From: Lateolabrax maculatus
Taxonomy: Eukaryota; Chordata; Actinopteri; Acropomatiformes; Lateolabracidae
Direction of reading: 5' to 3'
Assembly: GCA_031216445.1 (NCBI GenBank)
Contig: CM062210.1
Span: 14,953,501 to 15,017,500, forward strand
Length of the DNA stretch: 64,000 nucleotides
The position numbers were made by a program, and so were the translations under genes. Numbering within the stretch: the stretch's first letter is position 1; each line of letters opens with the position of its first letter. Below are positions 13,510-25,400 of this stretch, piece by piece. Under the pieces are notes generated by a model. That model saw only the letters and a program-made list of their open reading frames with translations. It was not told the DNA's origin and did not search any database.

Positions 13510-14085
13510 CATCTGCTTCTTCCTTCCTTCCTGTCTGCCCTTCCCCACTTCCTTTCTTCTGTCCTTCTTTCATTCCCTCCTTCCCTTCCTTTCCTTCTTC
13601 CTTCCTTTTACTTCTTCACTCCCTCCCTTCCTATCTCCACTACATCCCTCTCCCCAATTTCCTTCCTTCATTTGCTCCTTCCTTTTTCCTTTCTTTCCGG
13701 TTCCTTTCCGGTTCCTTTCCGGTTCCTTTTTATTTCCTTCTTCCTTTCTGCTCTACATCCCGCCCTTCGTTCACTCCCTCCCTCCATTTCTCCCTTCACT
13801 CCCTCACTTCCTTTCCCGCCTTCATTCTCTCATCTATTTTCCTTTCCTTTCTTTCCCATTCCTTTCCTTTCCTTCTCTTCATTCGATCCCCTTCCTCACT
13901 TCCTTCCTTCCTTCCTTGACTTGCTCCCTCCCTTTTCTTTCTTCCTTCGTGTTCCTTCTCTTCCCGTTCCTTTCCCTCCCTCCCTCCCTCCTCTTCCCTT
14001 TTTTACCTCACCTTCCTTTCCTTTCTTCTGTCCTTCTTTCCATCCTTCCATCCTTCCATCCTTTATTCCTCCTTTACTTCCAAGC
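13510..14085 (+). repeat. 570-bp polypyrimidine tract, (CCTT)n-like
   Basis: The plus strand is almost entirely C and T, built from CTTC, CCTT and CCCTC units, with a local triplicate of GGTTCCTTTCC around 13697-13730. The long Ser/Phe/Pro/Leu frames (up to 218 codons) on this strand and the Gly/Lys/Glu frame on the other are by-products of the composition. Confidence 0.95.
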
Positions 14086-17000
14086 ATCATCCAACTTGTA
14101 TCAGCCAGTTTGCAGTGTGATCTGAATCAGGCCACAGTGAACATATGAACAACATAAATAGACAACGTGGCGAAAAATAATGCAGACCTACTGTAGATAT
14201 GAATAACTGCAGCCACAAGAGATGTTTACGAAGCAGAAGTGTTAGCGTATCCCCGCTTATCAGCCACCTGTCCATCCAGCCCAAAGCACCTGAGCTGCCG
14301 GTCGGTCCTTCCCAGCCCGAATTCCTACTGTTGTGACTGTGGGAACATGTGACTGTGGAAACATGTGACTGTAAGCTTTAATGGTCTAAATCACAGGCCT
14401 GTCACTTTGTGCCTTCATTCAGATTAATGTGCACACCTACCGGCCAGGCATTAAGCCCCGCAGGCCCTCTCAATGACACACCTCAGTGCTCCGTGGCTCT
14501 CTGATGCACACCTGCTGCACAGAAATACACGGTGAAAACCCACACCGAGGCTCGTCACGCTCACTTAGAAGCACATACACTCAAAACACAAACAAACACA
14601 CACATCATCACCAGGAAAAAGCCAATAAACCAGCACTCTGCAACCTTGGGAAGAGATGAAATGGAAAGAGTGAAACAATCGGAATGTCAGGGAATCAAAC
14701 GCATCTCAACTGTGGAGTTTGCCAGTGAAAACACAACTCGCACAACCTCGCCTCTTACCTCATCTCACCCTCCCTCAGCCTTTAGTTAACAGCTGAAGCA
14801 CACTTCAAGATGTAGGACCAAGTCTTCATGATTCATATTATTGGTTTCCATTCAACTATCCAGGAAATTTTAAGTGAGTTTTTGACATTAGACAAAAAGT
14901 ATGATGTGAATCCGGTGTGTTTTCATAGTTGAAAGTAGAAGTTTCATAATAGAGAAAGATTCACTAATTAGTAGTCATACATCTGGGATGGACACTTTTA
15001 CATTGGAATGATGATACAAATGACATGTAACATTAAAAAAAATTTTAATGGAACTTTTCCTGAAATCTCCTCTGTTTAGTCCGTACACATCATCATTCAC
15101 TTAAAAAGACTTTTTCAGAGCCAAGCTTTTGACACCCAGAAAATCAACCGTCTTCCAAGAAAAATGCCTCATCCAAAAGAATTATATTTTAATGTTAACT
15201 ATTAATTCTCTTAGAATTTACGATGAATTAGTGGCTCTTTTTATTTTTTTTGGGACAGGTTCTGTAGTGGCACCAGATGTTGCTGTCTTTAAAATGCTCA
15301 TAAGTCACACTGGTGTCTACTCTTTTTCGCTTTCTGTCAGAGCTCAGAGTAATTGTCAACATCATCTGACTAATTCTAATAAATAAAGTTTCATCATATT
15401 CTGGAGAGGAGAAGAGGGAAGACATATGAAAGGATGCCCTGCCCCCATTTGGTAGCAGACAGAAATGCAGCCCTTAACATTCATGACCTCATATAGCCTC
15501 AACACTAAGCCCTTTTTAACTTTTCAGATATTCCCTTTGAAGATAAATTCGGTACTTTTCCCAAGCTACAGTAAACACTGACATATCATCATTTAGATTT
15601 GGGTGATCAAACACTTTGCACATGGAGGAGAAGTAAGACCATTTTCTTGATTGTGAATCTAAGGTACATTACACACAGACAGTGAACTGACCTAAAGGTA
15701 TAATGTGTCATACTATGCAGGAGTAGATGTGTATTTCCTTAACAAATATGAGAGCTTTTTATGAGGGCTACAAACAATACTTTTCGTGCACAGGCATGCA
15801 TTTTTAAAAAGGGTTATGCTGTAAATAGCAATATATAATGTTACAGAGAAGAACTTTGTATTTAGCATGAGCAGTGAGGGCCGTCATGGCTGAAAAGACT
15901 TATACCTATGAAAGTCAAACTTTTTCAGCAGAAAAGCACAACTACCACAAAATACCAGAATGCTTAGCAACAACATTGCCAAAACACCCCCCAAACACCC
16001 CTTACAAGGATTTTAAGGATTATTACTTTAATCCTTGTGGACCGGCTTTGAGATTTACGATTCAATACAGAACCAATGAAAACGGTAAATATAATGTTCA
16101 GCTTATAACAATTTAACAACTCGGCTACATCTTGGTGCCAAATTTATTCTAGCACCCAGAAATCCAAACTAATGGACAAGCAGTGACGTTTCACAACTTG
16201 CTGTGGACTTGGATAACACAGATGGCGAACCTGCTCTGGGTCATCACTGAATAAGAAAAGTCACAGGCATTTTGGGCCCAACCAGCTTTCAGAGGCTTGG
16301 ATAGGTCAGTGTCATGTATGTGATTATTTTAATGTTTGTATATTCAAATTTCCATCACTTCAAAGCTGATCCAATCAATATTTTTATAATAAAAGTGGAT
16401 CAAGTGACTATATAAAAGAAGTCACTCGAATGAATGCCAATGTTGCTTGCTGAATGTGTAAATAAGCAACTGCTTGCGGACAAGTTTGCCATATCAACTT
16501 TAAGCTAATTATACATCAGTGTTGTCATCATTTTTTTGAAAGCGGTGAGGGTGAACCTAAACGGTAAAGTTGCGGGCCGGTCAGGTAAACAATGAGTTGA
16601 AACTCATTATACAGGTGAGGGGAGCCTCAGACTCAGGTGATAAATCTCTGTACGTTCATCACCACGAGCAACACCTTTCACATTGTCACATTGTTTTCAC
16701 ACTGTGGTTTGATACATGGTTATTATGAAAATATTGATTATAGCCCATTTAAATAGTTCTCTACAATACATATTTATGACTAAATAAGCAACATGCATAG
16801 TTAAAGTTGTGGAAAAAACATCTTGAGTTATTATTGATTTAAGAAACTGATTGAGAAAATATATAATATAAATAAATATACATTCAAGCTCCCTTCCTTT
16901 AAATATTCTGGACCTTTTCTCTGAATTACCACGTTGTTCAGGCCCATTGATTTCCAATAGCGTGTTATTTTTCTGGTAAACTGAAATAATCCTTCAAACA

Positions 17001-17113
17001 GCCTTTTTCTGGGAACAAATCGCTGCCATTTTCCCTCCTACTTCTCTTCACTGAAGGGAGACCCCCCACATAGTAAGTGAACAGTGCTTGTTTTTTATGG
17101 CATCGTTAAAGGG

Positions 17114-17145
17114 GTAATCATTGTGGCATTTGCCACTATGATTAC
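17114..17145. repeat. 32-bp inverted repeat
   Basis: GTAATCATTGTGGCA and TGCCACTATGATTAC pair over 15 positions with one mismatch around a two-base loop. It lies 2.3 kb upstream of cngb3 copy A and contains two opposed TAATCA homeodomain-like cores. Confidence 0.65.
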
Positions 17146-17394
17146 TTTATGAATTGGCCTCCCTTGGTTAGGCCTTTTTATAATTTCCGGACCCCCGGTT
17201 GAGAGTAGCTCTGTATTACACCAATTAGAGGCGGTGAGTCATATGTCACTGGCCACCGGAGAATTCAGCCTCCTCCACTTTGTGCTATAAATTTACCTCT
17301 AGCTGTTACACTGTCAAGGTCTATTGTCATTCTGCTGCTGACTGACAGGTGAAACTGATATGTTGCCTATATGCTGGTGTCAGGGCTGTGTTTG

Positions 17395-17420
17395 TGTGTG
17401 GGTGTGTGTGTGTGTGTGTG
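17395..17420 (+). repeat. (GT)n microsatellite
   Basis: Twelve GT units with one G insertion. Confidence 0.9.
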
Positions 17421-18318
17421 AGTGAAGAGGTTAAAGTTCAGGGTTCAATAGCAGTCATTCATCTCCTTTTAATCACTATTTAAAAAATAAAATAAGTATA
17501 TTGAAGGGTTTTCGTCCCTTTTTCCCTGAGTGCACAGTAAGTAAAACAACACATTCTTTGCTCTTTTTAATATGTATCAAGCTCTTTCACAGCAATGTGA
17601 GGGGCTAGGCCCAACCCCCAAGGCTTAATTAGATTAATGGAGGAGATGGAGAGGAACTAATGACCTATCTCCCTGTGTCACTGGACAGCGGAAAGATGGA
17701 GAGGCATGAAAAAGTACAGTGGTACTCGCCTGCTTTCTCCACCACTCATCCCTCTCCTCTCTTCTGCCCCAGACAAGTCAATGGTCCTTGAGAACGCTGG
17801 GAGATACATTACACGAAGCCCACGGCTGAGTCAAGCCCCGTCTGCATCACTGTGGCATTTCGTTGGTTGTACCCCAGCGTGACAAGAGGAATGGAACAGC
17901 AGAATATGGGCTGAGTGGGTGGGCGATAGTGGTGTAATTTTATTCTTAACGACAAGCGAGCGTATGAGTGTCTTACTGAGATAAGGGCGAAATGAAAACA
18001 GGAAATTATGCAGAGATAATGAAAATGACAATGGAGGGAGATTTATGAGCGGAAATAGCCATGCTTATAGTCCCCCCCCCACATGTATCATACCGATTAT
18101 GAAATCTGCTTAATGTATTCATGATGTGGATTCTAAATATTATGAATCACTGTGAGACTGTACAGTCTATATCAGAGTGCTGCTATGTACTGGAAGGCTG
18201 CTACAGAGACAAAACATGTATGAAAACGTTTTGGATTTTGCTCAAAATAGAGCCTGGAAAAACTTAAAGCTACCATGTTGAATTTCTGGTGTCACGATAG
18301 AGTAATGTTTTACCTTTG

Positions 18319-18343
18319 CTAGTTAGTTAGTTAGTTAGTTAGT
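18319..18343 (+). repeat. (TTAG)n microsatellite
   Basis: Six tandem TTAG units. Confidence 0.9.
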
Positions 18344-19313
18344 AGTCCCCTATAATTTTGCAGAAGGCCTTGCTAATACAATGCAGTAAAGCTACATTTA
18401 AAGCAACGTTTAATCCTGGACTGTATACTGCACCAGCGTTCAACATAAGCTACTGTTAGTTTTGTTTGTCTAATTATCGTCTCGTAGTTCTCATATCAGT
18501 AGCACTTTACTGTACCCTGACAACAGTCCGCCTACTCTAGCAGGCGCATATCTTTCAGCCTGACGCCAGAGTGCAGAGCTGGAGAGACCGTGAAGCTGGT
18601 CATTCAGCAACCATTACTGCTGGATGTTGAATCCAAGGCTGAAATATCTGCAGATACAGTTCCTCTAATGGCCAGTAGATGCTGGCCTCAACACAACTCC
18701 AACTGTACTGAAGGAAGGGAAAAACCTCATTAAATCTACTCCAAATGTGGTGTGGTGGCATTTTGAACCACTGTTTCATTATTGAGATTGTAAGGTTTAA
18801 AGACTTACATTTGGACTCATCACATTCACAGACAACATTTAGCATAAGCAGACATAAGGTTCTACAATTTAACTAACGGGATTTTCTTTGATCTCAAACT
18901 TTACTCCTTATTTTTCTTCTGTATATAACATGATGTCTCCCGAAACTCACAGGGATCATTTTTGTCAATATAACTTTCAAACGTAAAAGGGTCTTGTGCA
19001 TAGACACATTTCTTGCTGCCATATTTCATTTGGTATAAGTGCAACTGTAAATGCAGTCTGTATGTACTCCCCTCACATGCATTCTGTATAGGCTGTCATC
19101 AAGTGTCTCAGCCCCGCTTTAAGGCTCACCTCTAAGCCTATTGGGATCTCATATGAGAGGGTGATGGGCTTATATGTCGCAGGTGATGGTGGGGGTTACT
19201 CTCCGTGCAAGAGTATTAGTGGTGCTAAAAGCAGTAATGCCATCGGAGCCAACTTGGTTATGAGGGCGTGTTGCTTTAAAGAAGAAAAGGTAGACGGAGA
19301 GAAAAGAGAGAGT

Positions 19314-19319
19314 TAATCC
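19314..19319 (+). promoter_or_regulatory. Candidate CRX/OTX site upstream of cngb3 copy A
   Basis: TAATCC, the core recognised by the photoreceptor homeodomain factor CRX, lies 95 bp before the ATG. A photoreceptor gene is expected to carry such a site, but a six-base match is weak evidence on its own and the transcription start is not known. Confidence 0.3.
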
Positions 19320-19414
19320 AGGTGGGGGGGATCTCTCAGCTCCTTAGGAATCAGGGCATTCCATACATAGTCACTTGCAGACGGCAAAGCAGATGCACCT
19401 TTAGGTCTGTAGAC

Positions 19415-22400
19415 ATGTTTGGCAAGTTGAAGGCCCTCCTCAGTGGCCCCCAGGTTCCAGCAGCTTCAGGGACCAGCGGAGCGGCCCCTGATCCGGTTCC
19501 AGTTCCGGCCAAGGTAAGACTTGTTTGGAGGTGGCAGTGTTCAATGAGAAAATAAAAGTATTTTGTATCAAATGTTCTTGGAAGCCTCTGTGATGCTCTT
19601 ACAAGCTTTCAGTAGCTTTTATACTGCTCAGTATGTGCCAGAAACAGTAATAACAGCCAAGAATGAAATCAAGTATGACCACAAAAAAATTAAATATCGC
19701 ATCCAGCCTGTAATACGGCAAGTTTGGTTACATTTGTTTCTCCTAAGATCACAGCAGTGGCTTCTTATCTGCTCCTCCATCCATTCAATTGCACTGTACT
19801 CTTGCCAAAAAAGAATCAAATGAAATAGTTTCATTACACGGACCTCAATGAAATCGTTCGTTACCCAACAGGCAATTTTGAATCCTATTCATCTCAAACA
19901 CAGCTTGTTTTTAAAGGACTCTTTCGGCCAAGGGAGTCATTTGTCAAATGCTGCACTCACTATTCTTTAATAATGCGCCCTAAATTAAAATGTGTGTCTA
20001 ATGACCGTGGTTTGACTAATGAAGCTGAGCATCTGACTTTGTGGAAAATGTTGATTTGTGGTGTAGGAGGAGAAGCCAGCCGATAAGGAGAATGAGGCCA
20101 AGAAGGTGGACAAACCGCAGGGTAAGTCATCATTCATTTGAGAGGCTGAAATGGCGCATTTAGGAACGAAATGACTGGATGTCCCTTTTTTTGTTTTGCT
20201 TTGTGTCTCTTGCACCAAAGCCTGCGGTCAAAACTGTATCCCAGGCAGAGAGTGGGAAGACTCTTACTAGCTCTTACTAGGAGTTCAGGAATATGTTGTA
20301 ACTTTCTAAAAATACTATATTTCCATGTTAAGGTATTTCAGTGTATAATGTTACATAATGTTGCTAAAATGACCTCAGCACTTATTTGCAAGCCCACCTA
20401 TGTCTGTAGTTGTTCTCAAAGCACTTTATCATTTGACAAAATAAAAGTTGTCGAAGATCGGGGAGCTTTGGGTGCACTTGTAAGGCAGAGGTATTGATCA
20501 AGAAAAAAATCAGATTATTGAGGCAACAAAAAGACACACAAATGACACAAATTGACTGTTGACAGCTTATTAATATGAAAAGTTCACCTCTGGCCAACTT
20601 TTCTTTGGCTTATTGTCTCTCCAGACATCATTGTCCTTGCTTGTCTTGTAGCAATTTTGGGGTCAAGCACAATGGGTGGGTCATCCATCTACAGTAGGTC
20701 CTGTCACCCAATACAGCTGATTATACTCTTACACTTCTGGAAACCAGGGAGGTGACACTTAACTCCTAAACAATCCTCTAACCACAACACATGCTGTATG
20801 TTTTGGACGACACAATCAGATCTGGCCTCATGGACATTATGAATCTCATATATAACTTCTGTTTAGTCTATCCACACTTGTGTCTTTCTCCTCTCCTCTT
20901 GTCTCAGTTTTGAATTAACCAGTGCGGCACAGATACCAAAATGGGGTAAAAAAAACTGCCTGAATGTTTCATATAGGCATCTGTCATTCTTGAAATGTGG
21001 TTTTAAACATCATCAGGATTGTAATTCATTCCAAATAATTGATACTGAGTTGAGATATTTTATGGTCATCTCTTGGATTGTGTTAAAAACCTGGCAGCAT
21101 GTCTCGTCTGCTGAGACCTTAATAAAATGCATCACAGAAATCAAGTCTGGATGTGATAAAATGTAATTCTGATTTCTTTTCAGAATCAACACCGGCCCCG
21201 GCCCCAGCTCCAGCAGTGGCCGCAGCCCCAGCCCCGGCTCCAGCCCCGGCCCCGGCCCCAGCTCCAGCAGTGGCCCCGGCTCCAGCCCCGGCCCCGGCCC
21301 CAGCTCCAGCAGTGGCCCCGGCCCCAGCTTCTGCTCCAGCAACTACAGCAGCTCCAGCTAACCCTGATCAAGCTGGACCTGAGGGGTAAGACCTGCACCC
21401 TTTGTAGTTTCTGTAGTTTCCAATAGTTTTAGCAACAATCACAGTGCCACCAACTCACCTTCATTATCACCAAGTGGTTTTTCTACCTGATTTGTTCTTG
21501 GACATTTAATTGCAGGGGAGATGCATTGAAAGCATGACATACAGTAAGCACAGGCATTTAAATAGATTAGATATAGTGTATTTATCCCTTGAGCATCTGG
21601 TCAGCCTCCAAACTTCACTTTAGCTTACCAAGATACACGCCTGCCAAGACACTTACACCACAAACCAGTATCAAATTAATCACCCAGTGGACGCTAATTA
21701 ATCAGATTCTATGGCAACATGGCAGAGAGAGAAAGAGAGGGCCTTCAGAGATGAGCGCAGCATGTGAGATCTTTATCCCCTGGTGCAACATGCATATTAA
21801 CAGTGGGATGACCTGAAAGTGGATTAAAAGCTTTTCAGCTTTTTAATTTTAAGAAGCTCACCGTGGCTGCTTCTGGCTCCAGCAATAAAAACCACGGAGG
21901 CGACAAGTAAAGACAGACTCGGCTGATCCTCACAGTTGTAAACACACCATTCCAAATGAGGGGACACGCTGTAAATATTTCATCAGTGGATGATAAAGGA
22001 GGGGGGGTTTTGTGGGGAGCACAGTTAGAGGTGTCAGCCTTCAGCTTGAGTGACGTGTGGAATAAATATCCTGAAGGTGCAGAGAGTTCAGAGGTGACAC
22101 TAATAAACCGTACTCCACAGCAGGGCTGGACTGCTATGGGCTAACCGGCCTGTTATAAAAGGAGCTCATGCACCTGATGCAGTGTTTGATACCTTTGACA
22201 AATTAAAATTATTTTTAAAAGCCAATTAACAATGCCGAACATTAATCAAGATTACAAGATGTCTCCAGGTTCAGTGTTGACACGGCCTCAAAATCAGGCA
22301 ATAAAGCAAGCAGTTGGTGTTTTGCTTTAGTAGAGCTTACTCCCAAACAAACTGCCCCTCAGTGAACCCAGGAATGGAGATACTATAGATAGATACTGCG

Positions 22401-25400
22401 TAAACTGGCAGATTAAGATGTTGATTTGCTGTATACTATTACAGGCAGCACTCTGGTTCAACAACACTTAGAACAACACTCGTTGTCCAACTGATGGCAG
22501 GATAGACCCCTCTCAGGATATGGGGACCTTATTTTGGAGTCAGACCTTTATTTTGAAAACTAGATTTTAATCAGTGAGCTCTGTATGTTCTTGGATTGTA
22601 GGAAAAACATCTCTTACATCTCTACATTTATATTTCTGATGGACATATGACGTGAGGAGTAAAACATGTTTGCAATGGCTTAAAGCACAAATTGCAACTC
22701 ACTCTTTAGTTGTTTCTTTGCTTGAGTTCTTTTTTATCTATAATTACAAAAATGTACTGTTTTTCCCGCTGTCTGTTTATTTACACTTAGTTGGTATTTT
22801 TTTTAGGTACACCTTGATAAAACTAATGCAGTCTAATACAACAGTCCTGTAATAAATCTCTGTTTTCATTTAATTGTTTTAGAGAGGTATGGATTCAGCT
22901 GTCAGCATGCATTACACATAGAGGTGTTCCTGTTGTTTAGCCTACGCTCACTGATATAAATGGGGTGGACAAAATAATCAAAACTCAGAATACAGTTCAA
23001 CAGCACCAGAAAAGGCAGCCTCCGAATTGACCAGTTGAACCAGCACCTCTAACAAATTGCAAAGTAATGCCGCCTCAGCCAGTGGTGTCACATTTTTTAT
23101 TTGCTGTTGCTTCCTGTTTGGTTTGTGGTAAACTATTATAAGAATATTTTGTTTTTATTGTTTGATTTCATGAAAGTGCTCAAATCACTAATCAGCAGGT
23201 TGAAGAAGGCCTTCATGGTGCAGAGGTGATTTATTTGTAAGGACTGGACACAGTTGAGTCCTTCCTGGCTGCTCCTGTTTTGCTGGATTTTGTCCACTAG
23301 GAGGCGGCATGTGAGCGGAGCTGTCCCCTTCCTCTGTCTGTACTGCTGAGGCTCAAGTGCCTTTTTCAGCTCAGCCTTTCTGCTTTAAATGTCATTTCAC
23401 AGTATAAATGTCTTTATTTGACATTACAAATCACAATTACTATGCTGAGTTATGTGTGAAAAGCAGTTCCTGTAGGCCGTAGACTCATGAAACAAATCTT
23501 TTGTTTAAGGTGCTCGTTAATTATATTGTCTGGTTGTTCTGTTTGTTGGTTTGTTAGAATGAAAATGCACAGATTCCAGCCTCTCTCACTACTCTAGCTT
23601 TGTGTTCATACATACAGTCAGCGAGAGTTTAACAGGAATTTTCTTTCAGCAGATGCAAAAGCCCCAGTAAACTGTGTTTTGTCATTGTGTTTTCCATCTC
23701 AAGGCAAGAGGCGGCCCCTCCTCCACCACCCCCACCCATCGTCATCAACAAGTATTCAGATGAGCAGCTCAGAGCCATCGTCAAACGGATGAGAGAGAGA
23801 CTGCAGCTCTACAAGGAGAAAGTGGTTGATCAGTATGCTTCATCCCCAGAGATCAGCCCTCCTGTCAGTGAGTACAAACGCAGAGCTATTCATCTGTTGT
23901 GACCCATGGTTAAAGTTATCATTGGTGCTTCAGCGGGAAATAAGGTCACAAAGGATGACATGTTGCAATTGCACTGAATGTTGCAGCACCTCTGTTACAA
24001 AAAGACAACTACGCAAAAGTCATAGAGGAGAGGAAGCGGCAGGCAGAGGAGGATCGGATAAAGAAGGAGGAGGCTGACAAGCAGAAGAAGGAGGAGCAGG
24101 AGAAGAAAAAGAAGGAGGCTGAGCAGAAGAAGAAGGAGGAGGAGGAGAAAAAGAAAGAAGAGTCTATAGCTCAGAAAAAGGAGGTGAAGGACATGAAGAC
24201 CATGTTAACAGAACGTGCCTGGTCTTTGGTGGACACTGTGCTGCAGCCCATTGAGGACCTGATGGACTCCGTGCTGGGGAAGACCATCGACCCTTTTACA
24301 GACCGCCGCTACATCGCCTGGCTGAGCCTGGTGACTATGGCCTTCAACTACAACACCTGGTTCATCACGGCCCGCCTGTGCTTCCCGTACCACACCGAGG
24401 GCGCCAACCCTTACTGGTTCGCGCTGGACATCCTGGCCGACCTCATCTACCTCACGGACTCCATCCTCTTCCAGCCCCGCAAACAGTTCGTCAAAGGAGG
24501 AGACATCATAGTAAGTCTTATGTAATCCTGGCCAATGGCGCCCTTCACTGAAAATGACCCGGATTTAAGATGTGATAATGATAATTGTTATTTTCCTCCT
24601 TTCAGAAAGACAGAATGATGACAAAGAAGAACTACAGAGAGACAGAGAGATTCACGGTATTATAACTTGAATTCTTTGAACTTTGAACATTAGGATGAAG
24701 TCAGGGACCTCACACATCTGTCTCTCCTCACCAGATGGACATGCTGTGCCTCGTACCCTTCGACCTGCTCTACATCCAGTTTGGATTCAAATCCATTTTC
24801 AGGGCCAATCGTCTGCTGAAGGTGAATTTACAGAACCGGTCGATGACCAAAACATACTAAAGTCAGTTTGCCAGAATGTCATGTTTCCATTCTCTCTCTC
24901 CAGGCAGATACATTTTTTGAGTTCAGCGATCGTCTAGAGAGCATCATGGCCAAGGCTTACATCTGGAGGTGAGCCAAATGAAATTAACTAAGCATTCATT
25001 GTTGTTGTTGTTGTCGTACATGCGTGGTTTTAAAAAACACCTGTAAGCTCAGGAAGGCCAGGCTGTGTTTGACTATATGAAATAATGAGTAAACAATTTT
25101 TGAAGTTAAAGTTTCCAAATCTTCATATAGTCTCCTGAGTTTAGCTTCATGGAGGTGTAGCAGTGCAACATTATTAATAATAACCCTGCAGGGTTACAAT
25201 GAATCTGTTACTTTACAATCACGGTCACCTCTGCTTTGGCAACCAACACTGTCGTATCCCCTTTCTGTGGCAGCAAAGTAACCGCTGGCTCTAACACAGA
25301 CAGATGAACAGAGAGGAGAAACTGACGCCTTTACCTTTCTGTTAGAGTGATTCGGACCATCGGCTATCTCCTCTTCATGCTCCACCTCAACGCATGCTTC

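Larger units (their letters stand above)
14100..19414. other. Gene-free flank up to cngb3 copy A
   Basis: No exon recognised. It contains a (GT)n tract at 17395-17420, a hairpin at 17114-17145, a (TTAG)n run at 18319-18343, a C-run at about 18073, and the presumed promoter and 5' UTR of cngb3 copy A in the last few hundred bases. A 3' exon of an upstream gene could be missed if it is purely untranslated. Confidence 0.5.

Noticed and set aside
13492..14148. Long Ser/Pro/Phe/Leu-rich frames of 208-218 codons
   Set aside because: Two overlapping frames on the same strand and a Lys/Glu/Gly frame on the other are all explained by the C/T-only composition; no splice context or known product.
15874..16116. 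80-codon frame MAEKTYTYESQTFSAEK
   Set aside because: The middle overlaps a GCAACA-type repeat and there is no exon context; could not be supported as a gene.
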